Positions 1 to 9,200 of a DNA stretch of 64,000 bases are shown one piece after another. The position numbers were made by a program, and so were the translations under genes. The first letter of the stretch is position 1. Each line of letters starts with the position of its first letter. Source of the stretch: Xiphydria camelus (Eukaryota > Arthropoda > Insecta > Hymenoptera > Xiphydriidae); NCBI GenBank assembly GCA_963678675.1, contig OY783191.1:29160955-29224954 (forward strand), written 5' to 3'. Below the pieces are notes generated by a model. It was not told where the DNA came from. It made no database searches and was given only the letters and a program-made list of their open reading frames with translations.

Positions 1-18
1 TTCTACGCAAGTTAGTTC

Positions 19-26
19 TATATAAA
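19..26 (+). promoter_or_regulatory. TATA-box-like TATATAAA in each 281/283 bp monomer
   Basis: Bases 19-26 of monomer 1 read TATATAAA, a full match to the TATA(A/T)A(A/T)(A/G) consensus. The site recurs in all units with the short 5' box. The long-box units have TATAAATT instead. Two b units (44409 and 52906) have an inserted base that breaks it. Whether it drives satellite transcription cannot be told; in AT-rich DNA such a match can arise by chance. Confidence 0.3.
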
Positions 27-43
27 CATATGTAAATACGTAT
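26..43. repeat. Pair of 8 bp palindromes in the short 5' box
   Basis: ACATATGT (26-33) and ATACGTAT (36-43) are perfect palindromes separated by two bases, and they recur in every unit of the 281/283 bp class (variants: GTAGATACG, GTAAAAACG and CATATGCAAAT in single copies or small lineages). Both are lost in the long-box types e and i. They are candidate sites for a dimeric DNA-binding protein, by inference only. Confidence 0.6.
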
Positions 44-53
44 ATTTATACCT

Positions 54-75
54 GTACGCGTCGGTTTCGCGGTAC
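54..75. repeat. Hairpin-capable imperfect inverted repeat
   Basis: GTACGCG (54-60) can pair with CGCGGTAC (68-75), giving seven base pairs with G71 bulged and a seven-base loop TCGGTTT (61-67). The sequence is kept in almost all short-box units (with CGTTGG in c and g changing only the loop). It is disrupted in type i (GTACGGG) and in type e (GTGGGGG). Confidence 0.55.
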
Positions 76-86
76 GCTTTGTACTC
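54..86 (+). repeat. GTACGC direct repeats at 18 and 9 bp spacing
   Basis: GTACGC begins at 54 and 72, and the related GTACTC at 81 (GTACGC in most other types). The spacings of 18 and 9 suggest a 9 bp sub-repeat, possibly a relic of how the monomer was built. TACGCAAG at the monomer start is shared with the third copy in types b to g. Type g changes the middle copy to GTAAGC. Confidence 0.6.
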
Positions 87-122
87 AAGATTGTTATTCC
101 GGATCTCAATCTAATTCATTAG

Positions 123-151
123 AGCTCAATAGCTTCTCGGCTCAATGAGCT
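123..151. repeat. AGCTCA / TGAGCT dyad with GCTCAAT direct repeat
   Basis: AGCTCA (123-128) and TGAGCT (146-151) are inverted copies around a 17-base centre. Overlapping them, GCTCAAT is directly repeated at 124-130 and 140-146. The dyad lies in the conserved body of the monomer and is found in nearly every unit; type h alters the right arm to CGAGCT, and 60550 and 41586 have private changes in the left half. Confidence 0.6.
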
Positions 152-281
152 AAGATCAAAAGTGTGTATACCGCCGCACAGTGCAGCGAGTCAATGGGAA
201 ACAGAGAAAATATCCAAAACTCGCGTGATTACCGATATGACATTTAACTAAAATAGTATCTTCTAAAAATGGATATTGCAT

Positions 282-564
282 TTCTACGCAAGTTAGTTCT
301 ATATAAACATATGTAAATACGTATATTTATACCTGTACGCGTCGGTTTCGCGGTACGCTTTGTACGCAAAAGATGGTTATTCCGGATCTCAAACTAATTC
401 ATTAGAGCTCAATAGCTTCTCGGCTCAATGAGCTAAGATCAAAAGTGTGTATACCGCCGCAGAGTGCAGCGAGTCAATGGGAAACAGGGAAAAAATAAAA
501 AACTCGCGTGATTACCGATATGACATTTAACTAAAATAGTATCTTCTAAAAATGGATATTGCAT
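282..564 (+). repeat. Reference monomer, type b (283 bp)
   Basis: Type b is two bases longer than a because it reads GTACGCAAAAGATGG where others read GTACGCAAGATGG. It also carries CTCAAACTAATTC, CAGAGTGCAG and an A-rich tail CAGGGAAAAAATAAAAAAC in place of the AGAGAAAATATCC tail of a, c, g and i. A sub-lineage (TTATAACTG instead of TTATACCTG) is found at 13860, 16124, 18388, 22067, 25744 and 29989 and acts as a tracer of the 8- and 13-monomer units. Confidence 0.93.
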
Positions 565-1126
565 TTCTACGCAAGTTAGTTCTATATAAACATATGTAAA
601 TACGTATATTTATACCTGTACGCGTTGGTTTCGCGGTACGCTTTGTACGCAAGATTGTTATTCCGGATCTCAATCTAATTCATTAGAGCTCAATAGCTTC
701 TCGGCTCAATGAGCTAAGATCAAAAGTTTGTATACCGCCGCACAGTGCAGCGAATCAATGGGAAACAGAGAAAATATCCAAAACTCGCGTGATTACCGAT
801 ATGACATTTAACTAAAATAGTATCTTCTAAAAATGGATATTGCATTTCTACGCAAGTTAGTTCTATATAAACATATGTAAATACGTATATTTATACCTGT
901 ACGCGTCGGTTTCGCGGTACGCTTTGTACGCAAGATGGTTATTCCGGATCTCAATCTAATTCATTAGAGCTCAATAGCTTCTCGGTTCAATGAGCTAAGA
1001 TCAAAAGTGTGTATATCGCCGCAGAGTGCAGCGAGTCAATGGGAAACAGGGAAAAAATAAAAAACTCGCGTGATTACCGATATGACATTTAACTAAAATA
1101 GTATCTTCTAAAAATGGATATTGCAT

Positions 1127-1407
1127 TTCTACGCAAGTTAGTTCTATATAAACATATGTAAATACGTATATTTATACCTGTACGCGTTGGTTTCGCGGTA
1201 CGCTTTGTACGCAAGATTGTTATTCCGGATCTCAATCTAATTCATTAGAGCTCAATAGCTTCTCGGCTCAATGAGCTAAGATCAAAAGTTTGTATACCGC
1301 CGCACAGTGCAGCGAGTCAATGGGAAACAGAGAAAATATCCAAAACTCGCGTGATTACCGATATGACATTTAACTAAAATAGTATCTTCTAAAAATGGAT
1401 ATTGCAT
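1127..1407 (+). repeat. Reference monomer, type c (281 bp)
   Basis: Type c is marked by ACGCGTTGG (others have ACGCGTCGG), GTACGCAAGATTG, AGTTTGTATACC, CACAGTGC and the tail CAGAGAAAATATCC. It is one of the commonest units and sometimes occurs twice in a row (7923 and 8204; 43283 and 43564). A subtype c', with CGTCGG instead of CGTTGG, occurs at 36209, 45261, 48097, 50365, 50646, 54326 and 55456; the copies at 45261, 48097 and 50365 also have GTATGCAAG. Confidence 0.92.
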
Positions 1408-1688
1408 TTCTACGCAAGTTAGTTCTATATAAACATATGTAAATACGTATATTTATACCTGTACGCGTCGGTTTCGCGGTACGCTTTGTACTCAAGATTG
1501 TTATTCCGGATCTCAATCTAATTCATTAGAGCTCAATAGCTTCTCGGCTCAATGAGCTAAGATCAAAAGTGTGTATACCGCCGCACAGTGCAGCGAGTCA
1601 ATGGGAAACAGAGAATATATCCAAAACTCGCGTGATTACCGATATGACATTTAACTAAAATAGTATCTTCTAAAAATGGATATTGCGT

Positions 1689-1975
1689 TTCACGCAAGTT
1701 AGTTCCGTATAAATTGCACATCGGCAAATACGTTGGTATTTATCCATGTACGGGTCGGTTTCGCGGTACGCTTTGTACGCAAGATGGTTATTCCGGATCT
1801 CAGTCTAGTTCATTAGAGCTCAATAGCTTCTCGGCTCAATGAGCTAAGATCAAAAGTGTGTATACCGCCGCACAGTGCAGCGAGTCAATGGGAAACAGAG
1901 AAAATATCCAAAACTCGCGTGATTACCGATATGACATTTAACTAAAATAGTATCTTCTAAAAATGGATATTGCAT
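1689..1975 (+). repeat. Reference monomer, type i (287 bp, second alternative 5' box)
   Basis: Type i starts TTCACGCAAG after GATATTGCG. Its 5' box has TTCCGTATAAATTGC, CACATCGGC, CGTTGGTATTTATCC and ATGTACGGGTCGG, similar to but distinct from the box of type e. The body carries GCAAGATGG, CAGTCTAGTTC, CACAGTGC and AGAGAAAATATCC. I count 31 copies including one mosaic. It nearly always follows type a, so a-i (568 bp) behaves as a stable pair. The clear exception is 58280, where it follows h directly. Confidence 0.93.
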
Positions 1976-2256
1976 TTCTACGCAAGTTAGTTCTATATAA
2001 ACATATGTAAATACGTATATTTATACCTGTACGCGTCGGTTTCGCGGTACGCTTTGTACGCAAGATGGTTATTCCGGATCTCAATCTAATTCATTAGAGC
2101 TCAATAGCTTCTCGGTTCAATGAGCTAAGATCAAAAGTGTGTATATCGCCGCAGAGTGCAGCGAGTCAATGGGAAACAAGGAAAAAATTAAAAACTCGCG
2201 TGTTTACCGATATGACATTTAACTAAAATAGTATCTTCTAAAAATGGGTATTGCAT
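1976..2256 (+). repeat. Reference monomer, type d (281 bp)
   Basis: Type d carries GCAAGATGG, CAATCTAATTC, TCTCGGTTCAATGAG, GTGTATATCGCC, CAGAGTGC and the tail CAAGGAAAAAAT. This copy also has the private AAAAAATTAAAAAC and GTGTTTACC. Its last bases read ATGGGTATTGCATTTCAC when type e follows. When another type follows (42157 and 59986) the end reads ATGGATATTGC, so the end of d and the start of e travel as one block. In the 44.7-57 kb region a d* form with TCTCGATTC predominates. Confidence 0.92.
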
Positions 2257-2543
2257 TTCACGCAAGTTAGTTCTATATAAATTACACATCTGCAAATACG
2301 TTGGTATTTATCCATGTGGGGGTCGGTTTCGCGGTACGCTTTGTACGCAAGATGGTTATTCCGGATCTCAAACTAATTCATTAGAGCTCAATAGCTTCTC
2401 GGCTCAATGAGCTAAGATCAAAAGTGTGTATACCGCCGCAGAGTGCAGCGAGTCAACGGGAAACAAGGAAAAAATAAAAAACTCGCGTGATTGCCGATAT
2501 GACATTTAACTAAAATAGTATCTTCTAAAAATGGATATTGCAT
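2257..2543 (+). repeat. Reference monomer, type e (287 bp, alternative 5' box)
   Basis: Type e starts TTCACGCAAG and replaces the palindromic first 60 bases of the 281 bp units with TATAAATTACACATCTGC, CGTTGGTATTTATCC and ATGTGGGGGTCGG, which accounts for the longer unit. The rest has GCAAGATGG, CAAACTAATTC, CAACGGGAAACAAGG and GATTGCCG. A subtype e', with CAATGGGAAACAGGG and GATTACC, has a b-like tail and occurs at 6504, 14707, 16971, 19235, 32528, 38186, 41299, 59699 and 62242. A subtype e*, with GTTTGGCGG in place of GTTTCGCGG, occurs at 44974, 47810, 50078, 54039, 55169 and 57712. Confidence 0.93.
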
Positions 2544-4239
2544 TTCTACGCAAGTTAGTTCTATATAAACATATGTAAATACGTATATTTATACCTGTAC
2601 GCGTCGGTTTCGCGGTACGCTTTGTACGCAAAAGATGGTTATTCCGGATCTCAAACTAATTCATTAGAGCTCAATAGCTTCTCGGCTCAATGAGCTAAGA
2701 TCAAAAGTTTGTATACCGCCGCAGAGTGCAGCGAGTCAATGGGAAACAGGGAAAAAATAAAAAACTCGCGTGATTACCGATATGACATTTAACTAAAATA
2801 GTATTTTCTAAAAATGGATATTGCATTTCTACGCAAGTTAGTTCTATATAAACATATGTAAATACGTATATTTATACCTGTACGCGTTGGTTTCGCGGTA
2901 AGCTTTGTACGCAAGATTGTTATTCCGGATCTCAATCTAATTCATTAGAGCTCAATAGCTTCTCGGCTCAATGAGCTAAGATCAAAAATTTGTATACCGC
3001 CGCACAGTGCAGCGAGTCAATGGGAAACAGAGAAAATATCCAAAACTCGCGTGATTACCGATATGACATTTAACTAAAATAGTATCTTCTAAAAATGGAT
3101 ATTGCATTTCTACGCAAGTTAGTTCTATATAAACATATGTAAAAACGTATATTTATACCTGTACGCGTCGGTTTCGCGGTACGCTTTGTACTCAAGATTG
3201 TTATTCCGGATCTCAGTCTAGTTCATTAGAGCTCAATAGCTTCTCGGCTCAACGAGCTAAGATCAAAAGTGTGTATACCGCCGCAGAGTGGAGCGAGTCA
3301 ATGGGAAACAAGGAAAAAATAAAAAACTCGCGTGATTACCGATATGACATTTAACTAAAATAGTATCTTCTAAAAATGGATATTGCATTTCTACGCAAGT
3401 TAGTTCTATATAAACATATGTAAATACGTATATTTATACCTGTACGCGTCGGTTTCGCGGTACGCTTTGTACTCAAGATTGTTATTCCGGATCTCAATCT
3501 AATTCATTAGAGCTCAATAGCTTCTCGGCTCAATGAGCTAAGATCAAAAGTGTGTATACCGCCGCACAGTGCAGCGAGTCAATGGGAAACAGAGAAAATA
3601 TCCAAAACTCGCGTGATTACCGATATGACATTTAACTAAAATAGTATCTTCTAAAAATGGATATTGCGTTTCACGCAAGTTAGTTCCGTATAAATTGCAC
3701 ATCGGCAAATACGTTGGTATTTATCCATGTACGGGTCGGTTTCGCGGTACGCTTTGTACGCAAGATGGTTATTCCGGATCTCAGTCTAATTCATTAGAGC
3801 TCAATAGCTTCTCGGCTCAATGAGCTAAGATCAAAAGTGTGTATACCGCCGCACAGTGCAGCGAGTCAATGGGAAACAGAGAAAATATCCAAAACTCGCG
3901 TGATTACCGATATGACATTTAACTAAAATAGTATCTCCTAAAAATGGATATTGCATTTCTACGCAAGTTAGTTCTATATAAACATATGTAAATACGTATA
4001 TTTATACCTGTACGCGTCGGTTTCGCGGTACGCTTTGTACGCAAAAGATGGTTATTCCGGATCTCAAACTAATTCATTAGAGCTCAATAGCTTCTCGGCT
4101 CAATGAGCTAAGATCAAAAGTGTGTATACCGCCGCAGAGTGCAGCGAGTCAATGGGAAACAGGGAAAAAATAAAAAACTCGCGTGATTACCGATATGACA
4201 TTTAACTAAAATAGTATCTTCTAAAAATGGGTATTGCAT
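2257..4239 (+). repeat. 7-monomer higher-order repeat, copy 1 (1983 bp)
   Basis: Order is e 2257, f 2544, g 2827, h 3108, a 3389, i 3670, b 3957. The lengths 287+283+281+281+281+287+283 add up to 1983 and the next copy begins exactly there. Private changes in this copy include AAAATTTGTAT in g, GTAAAAACG in h and GTATCTCCTAAAA in i, so it has drifted from copy 2. Confidence 0.9.
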
Positions 4240-4526
4240 TTCACGCAAGTTAGTTCTATATAAATTACACATCTGCAAATACGTTGGTATTTATCCATGT
4301 GGGGGTCGGTTTCGCGGTACGCTTTGTACGCAAGATGGTTATTCCGGATCTCAAACTAATTCATTAGAGCTCAATAGCTTCTCGGCTCAATGAGCTAAGA
4401 TCAAAAGTGTGTATACCGCCGCAGAGTGCAGCGAGTCAACGGGAAACAAGGAAAAAATAAAAAACTCGCGTGATTGCCGATATGACATTTAACTAAAATA
4501 GTATCTTCTAAAAATGGATATTGCAT

Positions 4527-4809
4527 TTCTACGCAAGTTAGTTCTATATAAACATATGTAAATACGTATATTTATACCTGTACGCGTCGGTTTCGCGGTA
4601 CGCTTTGTACGCAAAAGATGGTTATTCCGGATCTCAAACTAATTCATTAGAGCTCAATAGCTTCTCGGCTCAATGAGCTAAGATCAAAAGTGTGTATACC
4701 GCCGCAGAGTGCAGCGAGTCAATGGGAAACAGGGAAAAAATAAAAAACTCGCGTGATTACCGATATGACATTTAACTAAAATAGTATTTTCTAAAAATGG
4801 ATATTGCAT
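4527..4809 (+). repeat. Reference monomer, type f (283 bp)
   Basis: Type f is a type b unit whose 3' end reads AGTATTTTCTAAAAATGG instead of AGTATCTTCTAAAAATGG. In every copy I found, the TTTTC mark is followed by a type g unit. As with d-e, the last bases of one unit and the first bases of the next are inherited together. Copies begin at 2544, 4527, 12447, 20654, 24331, 28576, 34232, 42438, 56867 and 63097. Confidence 0.9.
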
Positions 4810-5090
4810 TTCTACGCAAGTTAGTTCTATATAAACATATGTAGATACGTATATTTATACCTGTACGCGTTGGTTTCGCGGTAAGCTTTGTACGCAAGAT
4901 TGTTATTCCGGATCTCAATCTAATTCATTAGAGCTCAATAGCTTCTCGGCTCAATGAGCTAAGATCAAAAGTGTGTATACCGCCGCACAGTGCAGCGAGT
5001 CAATGGGAAACAGAGAATATATCCAAAACTCGCGTGATTACCGATATGACATTTAACTAAAATAGTATCTTCTAAAAATGGATATTGCAT

Positions 5091-5371
5091 TTCTACGCAA
5101 GTTAGTTCTATATAAACATATGTAAATACGTATATTTATACCTGTACGCGTCGGTTTCGCGGTACGCTTTGTACTCAAGATTGTTATTCCGGATCTCAGT
5201 CTAGTTCATTAGAGCTCAATAGCTTCTCGGCTCAACGAGCTAAGATCAAAAGTGTGTATACCGCCGCAGAGTGGAGCGAGTCAATGGGAAACAAGGAAAA
5301 AATAAAAAACTCGCGTGATTACCGATATGACATTTAACTAAAATAGTATCTTCTAAAAATGGATATTGCAT
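5091..5371 (+). repeat. Reference monomer, type h (281 bp)
   Basis: Type h combines GTACTCAAGATTG with CTCAGTCTAGTTC, CTCAACGAGCTAAG, CAGAGTGGAGCG and the tail CAAGGAAAAAATAAAAAAC. The TGAGCT arm of the internal dyad is changed to CGAGCT. A subtype with GAGTGTAGCG occurs at 21218, 24895 and 29140, one in each copy of the 13-monomer unit. Type h is normally followed by a then i. Confidence 0.91.
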
Positions 5372-6222
5372 TTCTACGCAAGTTAGTTCTATATAAACAT
5401 ATGTAAATACGTATATTTATACCTGTACGCGTCGGTTTCGCGGTACGCTTTGTACTCAAGATTGTTATTCCGGATCTCAATCTAATTCATTAGAGCTCAA
5501 TAGCTTCTCGGCTCAATGAGCTAAGATCAAAAGTGTGTATACCGCCGCACAGTGCAGCGAGTCAATGGGAAACAGAGAATATATCCAAAACTCGCGTGAT
5601 TACCGATATGACATTTAACTAAAATAGTATCTTCTAAAAATGGATATTGCGTTTCACGCAAGTTAGTTCCGTATAAATTGCACATCGGCAAATACGTTGG
5701 TATTTATCCATGTACGGGTCGGTTTCGCGGTACGCTTTGTACGCAAGATGGTTATTCCGGATCTCAGTCTAGTTCATTAGAGCTCAATAGCTTCTCGGCT
5801 CAATGAGCTAAGATCAAAAGTGTGTATACCGCCGCACAGTGCAGCGAGTCAATGGGAAACAGAGAAAATATCCAAAACTCGCGTGATTACCGATATGACA
5901 TTTAACTAAAATAGTATCTTCTAAAAATGGATATTGCATTTCTACGCAAGTTAGTTCTATATAAACATATGTAAATACGTATATTTATACTTGTACGCGT
6001 CGGTTTCGCGGTACGCTTTGTACGCAAAAGATGGTTATTCCGGATCTCAAACTAATTCATTAGAGCTCAATAGCTTCTCGGCTCAATGAGCTAAGATCAA
6101 AAGTGTGTATACCGCCGCAGAGTGCAGCGAGTCAACGGGAAACAGGGGAAAAATAAAAAACTCGCGTGATTACCGATATGACATTTAACTAAAATAGTAT
6201 CTTCTAAAAATGGATATTGCAT

Positions 6223-9200
6223 TTCTACGCAAGTTAGTTCTATATAAACATATGTAAATACGTATATTTATACCTGTACGCGTTGGTTTCGCGGTACGCT
6301 TTGTACGCAAGATTGTTATTCCGGATCTCAATCTAATTCATTAGAGCTCAATAGCTTCTCGGCTCAATGAGCTAAGATCAAAAGTTTGTATACCGCCGCA
6401 CAGTGCAGCGAGTCAATGGGAAACAAGGAAAAAATAAAAAACTCGCGTGTTTACCGATATGACATTTAACTAAAATAGTATCTTCTAAAAATGGGTATTG
6501 CATTTCACGCAAGTTAGTTCTATATAAATTACACATCTGCAAATACGTTGGTATTTATCCATGTGGGGGTCGGTTTCGCGGTACGCTTTGTACGCAAGAT
6601 GGTTATTCCGGATCTCAAACTAATTCATTAGAGCTCAATAGCTTCTCGGCTCAATGAGCTAAGATCAAAAGTGTGTATACCGCCGCAGAGTGCAGCGAGT
6701 CAATGGGAAACAGGGAAAAAATAAAAAACTCGCGTGATTACCGATATGACATTTAACTAAAATAGTATCTTCTAAAAATGGATATTGCATTTCTACGCAA
6801 GTTAGTTCTATATAAACATATGTAAATACGTATATTTATACCTGTACGCGTTGGTTTCGCGGTACGCTTTGTACGCAAGATTGTTATTCCGGATCTCAAT
6901 CTAATTCATTAGAGCTCAATAGCTTCTCGGCTCAATGAGCTAAGATCAAAAGTTTGTATACCGCCGCACAGTGCAGCGAGTCAATGGGAAACAGAGAAAA
7001 TATCCAAAACTCGCCTGATTACCGATATGACATTTAACTAAAATAGTATCTTCTAAAAATGGATATTGCATTTCTACGCAAGTTAGTTCTATATAAACAT
7101 ATGTAAATACGTATATTTATACCTGTACGCGTCGGTTTCGCGGTACGCTTTGTACTCAAGATTGTTATTCCGGATCTCAATCTAATTCATTAGAGCTCAA
7201 TAGCTTCTCGGCTCAATGAGCTAAGATCAAAAGTGTGTATACCGCCGCACAGTGCAGCGAGTCAATGGGAAACAGAGAATATATCCAAAACTCGCGTGAT
7301 TACCGATATGACATTTAACTAAAATAGTATCTTCTAAAAATGGATATTGCGTTTCACGCAAGTTAGTTCCGTATAAATTGCACATCGGCAAATACGTTGG
7401 TATTTATCCATGTACGGGTCGGTTTCGCGGTACGCTTTGTACGCAAGATGGTTATTCCGGATCTCAGTCTAGTTCATTAGAGCTCAATAGCTTCTCGGCT
7501 CAATGAGCTAAGATCAAAAGTGTGTATACCGTCGCACAGTGCAGCGAGTCAATGAGAAACAGAGAAAATATCCAAAACTCGCGTGATTACCGATATGACA
7601 TTTAACTAAAATAGTATCTTCTAAAAATGGATATTGCATTTCTACGCAAGTTAGTTCTATATAAACATATGTAAATACGTATATTTATACCTGTACGCGT
7701 CGGTTTCGCGGTACGCTTTGTACGCAAAAGATGGTTATTCCGGATCTCAAACTAATTCATTAGAGCTCAATAGCTTCTCGGCTCAATGAGCTAAGATCAA
7801 AAGTGTGTATACCGCCGCAGAGTGCAGCGAGTCAATGGGAAACAGGGAAAAAATAAAAAACTCGCGTGATTACCGATATGATATTTAACTAAAATAGTAT
7901 CTTCTAAAAATGGATATTGCATTTCTACGCAAGTTAGTTCTATATAAACATATGTAAATACGTATATTTATACCTGTACGCGTTGGTTTCGCGGTACGCT
8001 TTGTACGCAAGATTGTTATTCCGGATCTCAATCTAATTCATTAGAGCTCAATAGCTTCTCGGCTCAATGAGCTAAGATCAAAAGTTTGTATACCGCCGCA
8101 CAGTGCAGCGAGTCAATGGGAAACAGAGAAAATATCCAAAACTCGCGTGATTACCGATATGACATTTAACTAAAATAGTATCTTCTAAAAATGGATATTG
8201 CATTTCTACGCAAGTTAGTTCTATATAAACATATGTAAATACGTATATTTATACCTGTACGCGTTGGTTTCGCGGTACGCTTTGTACGCAAGATTGTTAT
8301 TCCGGATCTCAATCTAATTCATTAGAGCTCAATAGCTTCTCGGCTCAATGAGCTAAGATCAAAAGTTTGTATACCGCCGCACAGTGCAGCGAGTCAATGG
8401 GAAACAGAGAAAATATCCAAAACTCGCCTGATTACCGATATGACATTTAACTAAAATAGTATCTTCTAAAAATGGATATTGCATTTCTACGCAAGTTAGT
8501 TCTATATAAACATATGTAAATACGTATATTTATACCTGTACGCGTCGGTTTCGCGGTACGCTTTGTACTCAAGATTGTTATTCCGGATCTCAATCTAATT
8601 CATTAGAGCTCAATAGCTTCTCGGCTCAATGAGCTAAGATCAAAAGTGTGTATACCGCCGCACAGTGCAGCGAGTCAATGGGAAACAGAGAATATATCCA
8701 AAACTCGCGTGATTACCGATATGACATTTAACTAAAATAGTATCTTCTAAAAATGGATATTGCGTTTCACGCAAGTTAGTTCCGTATAAATTGCACATCG
8801 GCAAATACGTTGGTATTTATACCTGTACGCGTCGGTTTCGCGGTACGCTTTGTACGCAAAAGATGGTTATTCCGGATCTCAAACTAATTCATTAGAGCTC
8901 AATAGCTTCTCGGCTCAATGAGCTAAGATCAAAAGTGTGTATACCGCCGCAGAGTGCAGCGAGTCAATGGGAAACAGGGAAAAAATAAAAAACTCGCGTG
9001 ATTACCGATATGACATTTAACTAAAATAGTATTTTCTAAAAATGGATATTGCATTTCTACGCAAGTTAGTTCTATATAAACATATGTAAATACGTATATT
9101 TATACCTGTACGCGTTGGTTTCGCGGTAAGCTTTGTACGCAAGATTGTTATTCCGGATCTCAATCTAATTCATTAGAGCTCAATAGCTTCTCGGCTCAAT

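Larger units (their letters stand above)
1..281 (+). repeat. Reference monomer, type a (281 bp)
   Basis: This unit starts by chance at the first base of the window and serves as the coordinate reference. Its marks are GTACTCAAG at 81-89, CAATCTAATTC, CTCAATGAGC, AGTGTGTAT, CACAGTGC and the tail CAGAGAAAATATCC. It has 54 C and 51 G, so 37% GC, and 16 CpG by hand count. Elsewhere type a more often carries AGAGAATATATCC in the tail. Type a is normally followed by type i; here it is followed by b, so an i unit is absent at this junction compared with the usual order. Confidence 0.95.
1..2256 (+). repeat. Mixed block: a b c d-b c a i d
   Basis: Units start at 1 a, 282 b, 565 c, 846 d-b, 1127 c, 1408 a, 1689 i and 1976 d. 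The unit at 846 has a type d body but a type b tail (CAGGG, GATTACC); the same mosaic recurs at 10185. The d unit at 1976 shares AAAAAATTAAAAAC and GTGTTTACC with the d unit at 33664, a sign that the stretch starting here has a distant relative. Confidence 0.88.
4240..6222 (+). repeat. 7-monomer higher-order repeat, copy 2 (1983 bp)
   Basis: Order is e 4240, f 4527, g/a 4810, h 5091, a 5372, i 5653, b 5940. The g unit is a mosaic: it has GGTAAGC on the left but AGTGTG and AGAGAATATATCC, marks of a, on the right, plus a private GTAGATACG. The same mosaic is found in the distant copy at 33945-35927. The b unit has ATACTTGTACG and CAGGGGAAAAAT. Confidence 0.9.

Noticed and set aside
26..75. Terminal inverted repeat of a transposon
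   Set aside because: The palindromes are 8 bp and internal to every monomer; there is no transposase, no target duplication and no defined element ends.
2100..2125. tRNA-type internal promoter (B box) from GGTTCAATGAG in type d
   Set aside because: Only the GGTTCAA part fits; the CC end is missing, there is no A box at a suitable distance, and the sequence is specific to type d.
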